This document shows positions 15,420 through 21,015 of a DNA stretch of 21,015 nt, in pieces; position 1 is the first letter of the stretch, and the number at the start of each line of letters is the position of its first letter. Location of the stretch: contig DUGV01000056.1 in NCBI GenBank assembly GCA_013331225.1, positions 1-21,015 of the forward strand, read 5' to 3'. This stretch comes from Methanolinea sp. (lineage in GTDB: Archaea; Halobacteriota; Methanomicrobia; Methanomicrobiales; Methanospirillaceae). The notes below the pieces were generated by a model. That model was given only the letters and a program-made list of their open reading frames with translations, was not told the DNA's origin and did not search any database. A program made the translations under genes and the position numbers.

Positions 15420-16313
15420 ATGCCCGTTGAAAAGACAGGGAAAGAAATACCCGCGCAACTCAAGGCGATAATCTACAGGTTCCAGCGGGATGAAGTAACA
15501 GAGTACCAGATCTACCGCATGCTTGCAAAAGCGGTTCGCGATCCCCACAATGCATCTGTCCTCTTGAGGATGGCTGACCAGGAACTCGGGCATTCCAGGA
15601 TATGGGAACACTACACGGGAAAGGTGGCAGGACCTGCGGTCGCCAGGGTATGGTTTTACTACATCATCGCCCGTCTCCTTGGGTATACCTTTGCGGCCAA
15701 GCTTATGGAGAACCGGGAGAGTTCCGCCATTCAGGACTATGGTACCTTTGTTGGAAAAATTCCTGAAGTGGAGGGGATCATTGCCGAAGAAGAGCAGCAC
15801 GAGATGGAAATCCTCGGCATGCTTGAGGAGGACAGACTCCGGTACGTGGGATCGATCGTGCTTGGATTAAACGATGCCCTGGTGGAGTTCACGGGGAGCC
15901 TTGCCGGATTCACGTTTGCTCTCCAGGATACGACTGTCATTGCAGCAGTGGGGTGTATCATGGGTGTGGCAGCTGCACTCTCCATGGCATCATCAGAGTA
16001 TCTCTCACAGAAGGCGGACCAGACAGGCCGGGAGCCTGCAAAAGCTGCGCTCTACACGGGAGGCGCATATATTTTCACGGTCTTTCTCCTCGTCGTACCG
16101 TTCCTCCTGATGGGCAACCCGTTCAGCGCCCTCGTCGTCTCTTTGATCACTGCGGTTGCCATTATCGTCTGTTTCACATTCTATACTTCGGTTGCAGGCG
16201 GTCTCCCATTCTGGAGGAGATTTCTCGAGATGGTTGCCATATCACTTGGTATTGCGGGAGTTTCGTTCCTTATCGGCCTGCTGATACGGGGGCTGTTCAA
16301 CGTCGATGTATGA
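15420..16313 (+). CDS. Ferritin-like/VIT1-CCC1 fusion, probable Fe2+/Mn2+ transporter
   Basis: A 297-residue protein that joins a ferritin-like (rubrerythrin-type) four-helix domain to a VIT1/CCC1 membrane domain. In the N-terminal 140 residues, acidic and His ligands occur in the expected spacing: DEVTEY at 24-29, DQELGHSRIWEHY at 53-65 (Glu55, His58, Glu63) and EEEQHE at 123-128 (His127). The membrane part starts at LGLNDALVEFTGSLAGFTFA (148-167), continues with AAALSMASSEYLSQKAD (184-200), and has five helices in all. The family exports iron or manganese from the cytosol in exchange for H+; the ferritin-like part is thought to gather the metal. The ATG has AGGGAGGGG about ten bases upstream and an AT-rich TAATTAACA roughly 40 bases before it. 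The 3' end overlaps the opposing gene by 17 bases. Confidence 0.93.
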   Translation: MPVEKTGKEIPAQLKAIIYRFQRDEVTEYQIYRMLAKAVRDPHNASVLLRMADQELGHSRIWEHYTGKVAGPAVARVWFYYIIARLLGYTFAAKLMENRESSAIQDYGTFVGKIPEVEGIIAEEEQHEMEILGMLEEDRLRYVGSIVLGLNDALVEFTGSLAGFTFALQDTTVIAAVGCIMGVAAALSMASSEYLSQKADQTGREPAKAALYTGGAYIFTVFLLVVPFLLMGNPFSALVVSLITAVAIIVCFTFYTSVAGGLPFWRRFLEMVAISLGIAGVSFLIGLLIRGLFNVDV

Positions 16314-17019
16314 AGCCGGCTCCCTCCTCCTGCCGGGCAAGGAGCAATGGATACCGCATCCGGTATCCCGCGAGGCAGCGGTCAAGATCATATCCTACGT
16401 TCTGTTCAGGACAAAGGAAGAAGAAGACGACCTGTCCATCCGAGATCCATGAGGGAAGAATCCCGGTATGCTCGAAGAGCGATGCACACCTGTGCTCGAT
16501 ATAGGCAATCCGGGGCGTCCTTGGAATGTGCTGGTAAATCATCAGCAGGGAACCCGGTCCGAGGGAGCGGGCGATAAGACTGACTTCGGAATAGAGGAGG
16601 TGTCCGGCACCCGGACTGGCGACCTCGAGGCCAGTGTCGGGATCCAGGAATACGAGGGTGTGCGGGAGTCCATGGACTTTTTTGGCAATGCGCGAGAAAT
16701 ATGCCCCTCTGCCGCGGTGAGTGAAACGCGCCCTGTAAAAGCTGACCTCGCACGATTTCTCCTGAAAATAGTCGCGTACCATGAAGCAGTCCCGGGATTT
16801 GCGCATTCGAAGCTTCGAGAGGAAATCTGCAAGACCGGCATTCAGATTCCCGGCTCTTGTACGAAAATATCCTGTTCTCCGGCCGTGCCCTGACCCGTCA
16901 TCCGGGGTGAGCATGGGAATGAAGAAAGCCTGTGTGAGGGATGGGAGAGTGGAAAGCAGCGTCTCGATGAGATCGTACTTGAAGAGGTCCCGTGTATCAC
17001 CCAGGTACTGGTGCTTCAT
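16297..17019 (-). CDS. Uncharacterised protein with LGD-FKYDL and FLDPDTGLE motifs
   Basis: A 240-residue soluble protein. The start MKHQYLGDTRDLFKYDLIET resembles the N-terminus (GDxxDxxKYxLL) of an uncharacterised family often met in phage and defence islands. VFLDPDTGLE at 123-132 and LLMIYQHIPRTPR at 158-170 match its later conserved segments as I remember them. The layout recalls a Rossmann-like methyltransferase or nuclease fold, also seen in three-Cys-motif partner proteins, but no catalytic function is assigned. The ATG at 17019 is preferred because it matches the family start; the frame is open to 17127, and no strong ribosome site precedes 17019. It is convergent with and overlaps the VIT gene. 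No partner gene is evident nearby. Confidence 0.75.
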   Translation of the reverse strand: MKHQYLGDTRDLFKYDLIETLLSTLPSLTQAFFIPMLTPDDGSGHGRRTGYFRTRAGNLNAGLADFLSKLRMRKSRDCFMVRDYFQEKSCEVSFYRARFTHRGRGAYFSRIAKKVHGLPHTLVFLDPDTGLEVASPGAGHLLYSEVSLIARSLGPGSLLMIYQHIPRTPRIAYIEHRCASLFEHTGILPSWISDGQVVFFFLCPEQNVGYDLDRCLAGYRMRYPLLLARQEEGAGFIHRR

Positions 17020-17145
17020 CGGGAAGAGTTCTCTTGCGGGACGGGAAAGAAACCTTCCGGTGTTTTCATGAAGATGAGGAGAAAAGATGACGGATACAGG
17101 GTCCCACCCGGATGGGGGGACAGGCATATTCCTGCAGCCGCCGGA

Positions 17146-17418
17146 TCACCCGGTCTTTAACTTATAGAGGGGTTTTCGTGCATCCTTGAAATTGAATTTT
17201 GCCACAATTAGTCCGCTCTGCCTGAGCTTGTTTAAGGCATTGCGTATGGTCCGTGGTGAAAATGCCACCCTGCCGATGATCTCGTTCAACGTCCGCTCTT
17301 TTCCATCGCCGAGCAGCTTGAATACTGCCTGTGCAGAGGAGGGGAGGCAGTCGATGCTGTTGACTGGCCCCCTGATGTCCGGCCCATTCACCTGGGCTGG
17401 GGTTGATGCCAGTGTCAT
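17146..17418 (-). CDS. Small winged-helix DNA-binding protein
   Basis: A 90-residue regulator made up almost entirely of one winged helix. PSSAQAVFKLLGDGK (residues 26-40) is the first helix, ERTLNEIIGRVAFSPRTIRN (41-60) contains the helix-turn-helix, and GLIVAKFNFKDARKPLYKL (69-87) is the wing. No sensor domain is present. The wing segment FKDARKPLYKL closely parallels PRDARKRIFSL in the divergently encoded MsvR, suggesting a shared origin or similar DNA contacts. The ATG at 17418 follows CAGGAAA by about eight bases; the frame upstream to 17541 is unlike the family. The 214 bases between this gene and msvR hold a promoter for each. Its targets are unknown. Confidence 0.82.
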   Translation of the reverse strand: MTLASTPAQVNGPDIRGPVNSIDCLPSSAQAVFKLLGDGKERTLNEIIGRVAFSPRTIRNALNKLRQSGLIVAKFNFKDARKPLYKLKTG

Positions 17419-17487
17419 GAATTTTTTCCTGTGTTCATGAGAGGTTCGATAGTCGTTCTCTCCGGGATGTCTTCCCACATTATTCGC

Positions 17488-17501
17488 GGGAATATAATCC
17501 C
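17488..17501 (-). promoter_or_regulatory. Candidate TATA box of the small wHTH gene, inside a short inverted repeat
   Basis: GGGAATATAATCCC has GGGA/TCCC arms around an AT core. On the minus strand GATTATATTC would place the start near 17465, leaving a leader of about 45 bases. The flanking arms might serve a regulator or be chance. Confidence 0.4.
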
Positions 17502-17549
17502 TGGATGCGTGCCGGTTGCCCGGGTCATGGGCGGGTGGCACTCACTTCG

Positions 17550-17565
17550 TTCGGGTGTATACGAA
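17550..17565. promoter_or_regulatory. Inverted-repeat box 1 upstream of msvR (TTCG-N8-CGAA)
   Basis: TTCGGGTGTATACGAA is a TTCG/CGAA inverted repeat with an 8-base spacer. It resembles the TTCG...CGAA type of site that I recall for MsvR autoregulation. A second related box follows with its centre 18 bases downstream. Confidence 0.65.
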
Positions 17566-17567
17566 CA

Positions 17568-17583
17568 TTCTACTATATACGAA
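17568..17583. promoter_or_regulatory. Inverted-repeat box 2 upstream of msvR (TTCT-N8-CGAA)
   Basis: TTCTACTATATACGAA repeats the layout of box 1 with one mismatch in the left arm and an identical TATACGAAC right part. It ends one to two bases before the msvR TATA region, so a bound protein would block TBP/TFB. Confidence 0.6.
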
Positions 17584-17584
17584 C

Positions 17585-17600
17585 TATAATTATATATATT
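17585..17600 (+). promoter_or_regulatory. TATA box region of msvR
   Basis: TATAATTATATATATT is the most AT-rich stretch nearby and lies 33-48 bases before the ATG at 17633. Start about 25 bases downstream of its 3' half is expected near 17618-17622. Confidence 0.7.
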
Positions 17601-17632
17601 TTTGCCCCCACTGAGATGTGAGAACTGACGCC

Positions 17633-18406
17633 ATGTCCACTCCCCTTCGCAATCAGGACAGTCCCGGGAGGTACATACAGATCGTGGCCTCCGATCAAGG
17701 CCTCACGTCAATTGACAGCCAGCTGAAGGGAAAGATCCTCGAGATGCTTCAGGAGAAGGACATGGATTTTGAAGAGATTGTCGCCAGGTCCGGAAGGGCG
17801 AAATCGACAATATCTGCCCACATGAAAGCCCTCTCTCTTGCAGGTATCACCACCACCAGGCCCGATCCGAGGGATGCGAGGAAACGGATATTCTCCCTGA
17901 ACGGGCGGGTCCTTGTCCGGGCTCACACGGATGATACCGAACTGCTCTGGGCCGATCGATTCTTTCCTGATGCGCTTCCCGGCGATGCAACCACGAGAGA
18001 TGTCTTCCGTTTCATCCTTACATCGCTTCGCGTGAGCCTTCTTGCGGAAGGGATCAGCATATACCCGATACTCGAGAGGGCCGGGCGGAAAGCCGGCGCC
18101 GCCATTTACCCCCAGGTCAGGGCTGCGGAACTCTCTGTCTTCCTCGGGAATCTCTCGGCGTTCTGGGCCCGTTTCGGACTGGGGGAGATGGAGGTTGAGC
18201 GGGAGGACCCCCTGACTATCGTGGTCAGAGACTGCTTCGAGTGCATGGACCTCCCCATCACAGGGAGGCCCGAGTGTGCATTCGATACGGGGCTTCTTGC
18301 AACCCTGTTCTCCGCATATTATGGCGAGATGCATGAGGTCGTCGAGACCCACTGCTATGCCACGGGGAGCAACTTCTGCAGGTTTGAGGTCTGGAACGCC
18401 CGTTGA
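17633..18406 (+). CDS. msvR: MsvR-type redox regulator (wHTH + V4R domain)
   Basis: A 257-residue transcription factor. An ArsR/MarR-like winged helix spans about residues 28-92 (MDFEEIVARSGRAKSTISAH, wing PRDARKRIFSL). The V4R domain covers about 120-255 and ends in the hallmark CFECMDLPITGRPECAFDTG (201-220), LFSAYYGE and VVETHCYATGSNFCRFEVW. Cysteines at 201, 204, 215, 241 and 249 include a CxxC. In characterised methanogen MsvR proteins, V4R cysteines sense redox state and control DNA binding to oxidative-stress promoters and the regulator's own gene. Tandem inverted repeats beside its TATA box fit autorepression. ATG 17633 has GTGAG upstream; an in-frame GTG at 17618 would add five residues. 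The neighbour is a wHTH gene, not the flavodiiron operon seen with some msvR genes. Confidence 0.9.
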   Translation: MSTPLRNQDSPGRYIQIVASDQGLTSIDSQLKGKILEMLQEKDMDFEEIVARSGRAKSTISAHMKALSLAGITTTRPDPRDARKRIFSLNGRVLVRAHTDDTELLWADRFFPDALPGDATTRDVFRFILTSLRVSLLAEGISIYPILERAGRKAGAAIYPQVRAAELSVFLGNLSAFWARFGLGEMEVEREDPLTIVVRDCFECMDLPITGRPECAFDTGLLATLFSAYYGEMHEVVETHCYATGSNFCRFEVWNAR

Positions 18407-18421
18407 GTGGCGTTTTATCCC

Positions 18422-18925
18422 TTACCTGTCCTTGGAATGCCATTCCTGGATCATGCCTGGGGAAAGCAGCCAGAGGAGTTCTCCGCTTCCCGGGTCTCCA
18501 TGAAACCGTACACGCGCGATGCCGCCTTTTTTTAAGACAATATTGCATTCATGCCGGCTGCAGATGAGGAGAGAGACGAGTGAAGAGAGCTGAGGCTCGT
18601 GGCCTACCAGCAGGATCCTGTTCTCGGGCATGATCTCCCTGATCTTCTGTACCACCGTTCCCGGCGGGGGACCGATGGCCAGTTCGTCCCAGAATGTAAC
18701 CCGATCAGGATCTCCCAGTGCTCTTGCGATGATCGACGCAGTCTCTGCGGCCCGCCTGAGCGGGCTCGATGCGATTGTTGAGAACTCGATCTCCCGTGCC
18801 TTCATCCAGGCGCCTGTCAAGGAGATTTCCTCGCGCCCCGGTTTCGAAAGACACCTCTCGCTGTCCCGGGGATCGCTATGATCGGCGACTCCCGCTTTGC
18901 CGTGTCTCATGATATAGAGGTCCAT
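18422..18925 (-). CDS. sixA: SixA-like phosphohistidine phosphatase (histidine phosphatase family)
   Basis: A 167-residue cytoplasmic phosphatase of the histidine phosphatase (phosphoglycerate mutase-like) superfamily. The phospho-accepting RHG is at residues 7-9 within MDLYIMRHGKAG, the second Arg region SSPLRRAAETA is at 53-63, and the late GHEPQL with its catalytic His is at 108-113. Length and motifs match SixA, which removes phosphate from phosphohistidine in bacteria; archaeal substrates are not established. The ATG at 18925 begins exactly at the conserved first strand, and no ribosome site precedes it. A TATA-like element 22-32 bases upstream suggests a leaderless mRNA. It is convergent with msvR, with 15 bases between stops. 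Confidence 0.92.
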   Translation of the reverse strand: MDLYIMRHGKAGVADHSDPRDSERCLSKPGREEISLTGAWMKAREIEFSTIASSPLRRAAETASIIARALGDPDRVTFWDELAIGPPPGTVVQKIREIMPENRILLVGHEPQLSSLVSLLICSRHECNIVLKKGGIARVRFHGDPGSGELLWLLSPGMIQEWHSKDR

Positions 18926-18946
18926 GAGAGGAGAGGAGTATAGATG

Positions 18947-18957
18947 ATTAAAAAAAC
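18947..18957 (-). promoter_or_regulatory. TATA box of a leaderless sixA transcript
   Basis: The minus strand reads GTTTTTTTAAT centred about 27 bases before the ATG. That spacing puts transcription start at or next to the A of the start codon, consistent with the absence of any GGAG/GGTG site (the leader would be CT-rich). Confidence 0.5.
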
Positions 18958-19230
18958 ATTCGGGTTCCCGGGATGCAAGGGGGAATGCGTTTGAGATATC
19001 GCAGGATGATGAGTGGACCTTGCAAGGGGATGTGCTGCTGGCCGGACATTGCAGGATCGAGATGGTCCCCCTGCGTGAGATACGCCGCGGCAACGAGAGA
19101 GGCCCCGTATTACGACAATTGCGGGGGATTGATACCCCGGAATCCATCTCGTGCCGTTATCCGGAAAATCACTCTTTTCTTGTGTTCCCGGACCACATAC
19201 AAATTGACGTGGATTCGGAAGGATCCCGGG
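18958..19230. other. Intergenic stretch without a supported gene
   Basis: Between the sixA promoter and the tRNA terminator I see no confident gene. A plus-strand frame is open from 18948 through the whole region and has protein-like composition (around 19020-19250), but it has no good start or ribosome site and continues antisense through the tRNA. It may be a relic or chance frame in GC-rich DNA. Confidence 0.4.
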
Positions 19231-19236
19231 AAAAAA
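19231..19236 (-). terminator. T6 terminator of tRNA-Leu
   Basis: On the minus strand TTTTTT lies about 30 bases past the tRNA 3' end, after CTTTATATC. T runs of this kind end archaeal transcripts. Confidence 0.5.
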
Positions 19237-19265
19237 GATATAAAGCGCAGAACCCGAAATGCCGA

Positions 19266-19348
19266 TGCGAGGGAGGGGATTCGAACCCCCGAACTCCTGC
19301 GAGAATGGACCCTAAATCCATCGCCTTTGACCGCTCGGCAACCCTCGC
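19266..19348 (-). tRNA. tRNA-Leu (anticodon UAG)
   Basis: The minus strand folds as a class II tRNA of 83 bases. The acceptor stem pairs GCGAGGG with CCCTCGC, and the discriminator base is A. The D arm is GCCGAGCGGTCAAAGGC. The anticodon stem ATGGA/TCCAT encloses the loop TTTAGGG, giving anticodon UAG for the codon CUA. A long variable arm (TCTCGCAGGAG region) and a T arm with GGTTCGAATCC follow. The variable arm and A73 fit leucine identity. CCA is not encoded, and no intron is present. Confidence 0.97.
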
Positions 19349-19521
19349 TCTCCTCTTACTAGGATCCGGGGGGTGAAAAAACCCTTTGCCATGCCGTGGG
19401 GTCTCCAGGATCACATTTTGCGCGAATGGTTCTCATTGCATATCCAATGGATCGGAGAACGGGAGGTAATGTCCCTTTCAATCCAATTCATCTATCGCAA
19501 AACTATTATTCTGCGCAATTA

Positions 19522-19529
19522 TTATATAC
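19522..19529 (+). promoter_or_regulatory. Candidate TATA box of the small-ORF locus
   Basis: TTATATAC sits in an AT-rich island (about 19480-19550) unlike the surrounding DNA. Transcription would start near 19550, just before the small ORF at 19558. Confidence 0.45.
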
Positions 19530-19557
19530 GTGGAGATTTAATAGAAATGTGCCATAT

Positions 19558-19641
19558 ATGAAGGTCTGGGATCATATACCAGGCCGCAGACCTTGTCAGA
19601 TCAGCACCAGCAAGGTCATGGCATCCCGGCCAACCGCGTGA
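19558..19641 (+). CDS. Possible 27-residue leader ORF
   Basis: ATG at 19558 opens a 27-codon frame (begins MKVWDHIPGRRP) ending with TGA at 19639-19641, five bases before the next ATG. It would be translated first from a promoter at 19522 and might couple to the following ORF. An 8-bp inverted repeat lies inside it. There is no ribosome site and no homology is known to me; it may be non-coding. Confidence 0.25.
   Translation: MKVWDHIPGRRPCQISTSKVMASRPTA
19561..19594 (+). repeat. Inverted repeat AAGGTCTG / CAGACCTT
   Basis: Arms of eight bases at 19561-19568 and 19587-19594 match perfectly across an 18-base loop, which also contains GG...CC pairs. In RNA it would form a stem-loop close to the expected 5' end of the small-ORF transcript. 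Confidence 0.6.
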
Positions 19642-19646
19642 GGAAC

Positions 19647-19826
19647 ATGGTAAGAGACGCCATCATGGAGAAGACAGGGCATGTGAAAACGCCTGACCGT
19701 TCGCCACCTTTCGGTCAGGACATGCCCGATGGCGATTATTCCCTCCTACGAGCGAAAATTCTTGCCAAACTGGATGATGAGGACATACGGGATGCACTCG
19801 CAGGCCTGAACTCCAGGCCTTTGTAA
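19647..19826 (+). CDS. Small hypothetical protein
   Basis: A 59-residue hydrophilic protein starting MVRDAIMEKTGHVKTP. The C-terminal half, SLLRAKILAKLDDEDIRDAL, should form an amphipathic helix; the middle is Pro/Asp-rich. There is no membrane segment or motif I recognise. The ATG at 19647 follows GTGAGG, which ends three bases before it (close); an in-frame TTG at 19593 would give 77 residues. A TATA-like element 120 bases upstream and hairpins at its end suggest a self-contained transcript. The coding call rests on these signals and on plausible composition, not on homology. Confidence 0.5.
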   Translation: MVRDAIMEKTGHVKTPDRSPPFGQDMPDGDYSLLRAKILAKLDDEDIRDALAGLNSRPL

Positions 19827-19868
19827 CTTCATATATGGTATCTTTTCTGCTTTTTATGGCAGAAAAGA
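19802..19868 (+). terminator. Two hairpins with T-rich tracts at the end of the small ORF
   Basis: AGGCCTG/CAGGCCT (19802-19808, 19814-19820) is a perfect 7-bp stem overlapping the last codons. Next comes TCTTTTCTGC/GCAGAAAAGA (19841-19850, 19859-19868), a perfect 10-bp stem with loop TTTTTATG. The T-rich second element fits termination, though a regulatory site is possible. Confidence 0.5.
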
Positions 19869-20072
19869 GCGGAACCCTGGCATTCCGTGCAGCCAAATGC
19901 CCGGGTCGCACTCATATGACCCTCTAAAAACTCCCCTTTTCCTGGCTCTTCCCCAAGTGATCTGTAACCCAATCAGTGCCCCCGCAGTTTCGAGGTATCG
20001 AGGTCGTGTTCCTGCCAAACCGGGCGCACCAGGGGAGAATCAAGATAATCTCCTGCCGCCAATGACCTGATC

Positions 20073-21015
20073 ATGAAGCGGCTGGAGACCCTGGCGATGA
20101 TCGCCCATGACATGGGGGTGATCTTCGAGTTCCTGGGTTTTGTCACCCTGATCCCCCTCCTTGTCCTCGTCATCTTCGGGGAGTGGGACATGGTGGTGCC
20201 GATGGCCTCCGTGCCGCTGACATTCGTGATCCTCGGTCTCCTCATCTCCCGAATTCCAAGGCGGGACTACATACCACAGCTCTCGGTTGCGCTTGCCGCG
20301 GTGGCCCTCATATGGCTTGCCATTGCCGTGGTCGGGAGCCTCCCGTTTGTTCTCGGCCTCCACATGACCTGGACCGATAGTATATTCGAGGCTATGTCCG
20401 GGTGGACCGATTCAGGGATCACGATGATCCGCTCCTTAGACACCACGCCAAGGACTCTTCTTTTCTATCGATCATTCATGCAGTGGATAGGTGGGATCGG
20501 GGTAATCGCCTTTGGTATTGCGATGCTCTCGAGGTCAAGCCTCACCCAGCACCAGCTCTACCGGTCTGAAGGCAGGTCAGAAGCTCTCATGCCGAATGTG
20601 GTCTCGACCGGGAGACGGATGTGGGTCATTTACCTCTTTCTTACCATCCTCTTCACGGGGCTGGTGATGCTTTCCGGCATCCCTCTGTGGGACGCCCTCA
20701 ACCTGGCGATGGTCGGCATTTCCACCGGGGGTTTCTCCATCCACGACGCGGGGATCTCGTTCTATGACAATGCGCTTCTTGAGGCCATCATGATCCCGGT
20801 GATGATTGCAGGGGCTCTCCCATTTAAGCTCTATTTTTTCATGTACAGGGGGAGGATCAGGCCTTTTCTCCAGGACAGGGTCGTATGGCTCATCCTCTCC
20901 CTGATCCTTGTCGGGTCGCTCGTGATCACTCTGGATCTCCATGTCTTCAACAGCTTCCCACTGGAAACCGCCGTGCGACAGGGAGTGTTCTGCACTGCAT
21001 CCGCGGTGACATCCA
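20073..21015 (+). CDS. trkH: TrkH/KtrB-family potassium uptake protein (5' part; gene runs off the window)
   Basis: The first 314 residues of a K+ channel-like transporter that normally has about 480 and imports potassium together with a TrkA-type cytoplasmic subunit. Helices alternate with selectivity-filter loops. The first filter region is SGWTDSGITM at 109-118, the second GISTGGFS at 215-222, and the third begins CTASAVTS where the window ends. RSFMQWIGGIGVIAFGIAML at 133-152 is a family hallmark. ATG 20073 is the first possible start but lacks a ribosome site; ATG 20097 (residue 9) has GGAG nine bases upstream and may be the true start. No trkA gene lies within the window; it could follow beyond the end. 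Confidence 0.93.
   Translation, partial: MKRLETLAMIAHDMGVIFEFLGFVTLIPLLVLVIFGEWDMVVPMASVPLTFVILGLLISRIPRRDYIPQLSVALAAVALIWLAIAVVGSLPFVLGLHMTWTDSIFEAMSGWTDSGITMIRSLDTTPRTLLFYRSFMQWIGGIGVIAFGIAMLSRSSLTQHQLYRSEGRSEALMPNVVSTGRRMWVIYLFLTILFTGLVMLSGIPLWDALNLAMVGISTGGFSIHDAGISFYDNALLEAIMIPVMIAGALPFKLYFFMYRGRIRPFLQDRVVWLILSLILVGSLVITLDLHVFNSFPLETAVRQGVFCTASAVTS

Noticed and set aside
19004..19014. ATGATGA resembling a C/D-box RNA C box
   Set aside because: No CTGA D box at a suitable distance was found.
18973..19376. Plus-strand frames between sixA and the tRNA
   Set aside because: They continue antisense through the tRNA and lack a ribosome site; I could not support either as a gene, although one has protein-like composition.
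19373..19561. A 62-codon plus-strand frame after the tRNA
   Set aside because: No ribosome site, composition reflects the AT-rich promoter island, and no recognisable motif.

Overview
The window looks like a chromosomal segment of a methanogenic archaeon, most likely of the order Methanomicrobiales. The best evidence is an MsvR-type regulator (winged helix plus V4R domain, a methanogen family), an ACT-protein/homoserine dehydrogenase operon of methanogen type, a GIDDTD-domain protein resembling methanogenesis marker protein 11, a PAS sensor ending in a histidine-kinase-like domain without an ATPase domain, A/T-rich TATA boxes upstream of several genes, and GGTG/GGAG ribosome binding sites. 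The DNA is GC-rich and densely coded. The species cannot be named from the sequence.

Layout. 1-1.7 kb (+): acylphosphatase and a GntP-type permease. 1.7-4.5 kb (-): an Acg-like nitroreductase-fold protein, a possible 92-residue protein and a DHA2-type MFS exporter. 4.6-6.8 kb (-): a two-CBS-domain protein and an ABC ATPase/permease pair of the NodI/NodJ (DrrA/DrrB) type. 7.0-7.4 kb (+): the frameshifted, truncated front end of a polysaccharide flippase. 7.46-9.30 kb (+): an overlapping gene pair, an AAA/OLD-type ATPase followed by a small TOPRIM-like protein; this is the best candidate for an undescribed (probably defence-related) system. 9.4-11.4 kb (+): a membrane-anchored four-PAS sensor. 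11.6-14.2 kb (+): a tight operon of ACT protein, homoserine dehydrogenase and a wHTH-Cys-GIDDTD protein. 14.2-15.2 kb (-): a DUF389 membrane protein whose stop codon interlocks with that of the operon. 15.4-16.3 kb (+): a ferritin-like/VIT1-CCC1 metal transporter fusion. 16.3-17.0 kb (-): an uncharacterised island-type protein. 17.1-18.4 kb: a small wHTH regulator divergent from msvR, with two tandem inverted repeats just upstream of the msvR TATA box. 18.4-18.9 kb (-): a SixA-like phosphatase, probably translated from a leaderless mRNA. 19.27-19.35 kb (-): tRNA-Leu(UAG). 19.5-19.9 kb (+): a small-ORF locus bounded by hairpins. 20.07 kb to the end (+): the first two thirds of a TrkH-type potassium channel protein.

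How the genes fit together: most are independent housekeeping, transport or regulatory units. The clear functional units are the ABC exporter pair, the ATPase/TOPRIM pair, the ACT-hom-GIDDTD operon (threonine/methionine branch of aspartate metabolism plus a gene of unknown role) and the divergent wHTH/msvR redox-regulator locus. No CRISPR array, rRNA, transposase or integrase was seen. The broken flippase next to the ATPase/TOPRIM pair and the island-type gene at 16.3 kb suggest local accessory turnover.
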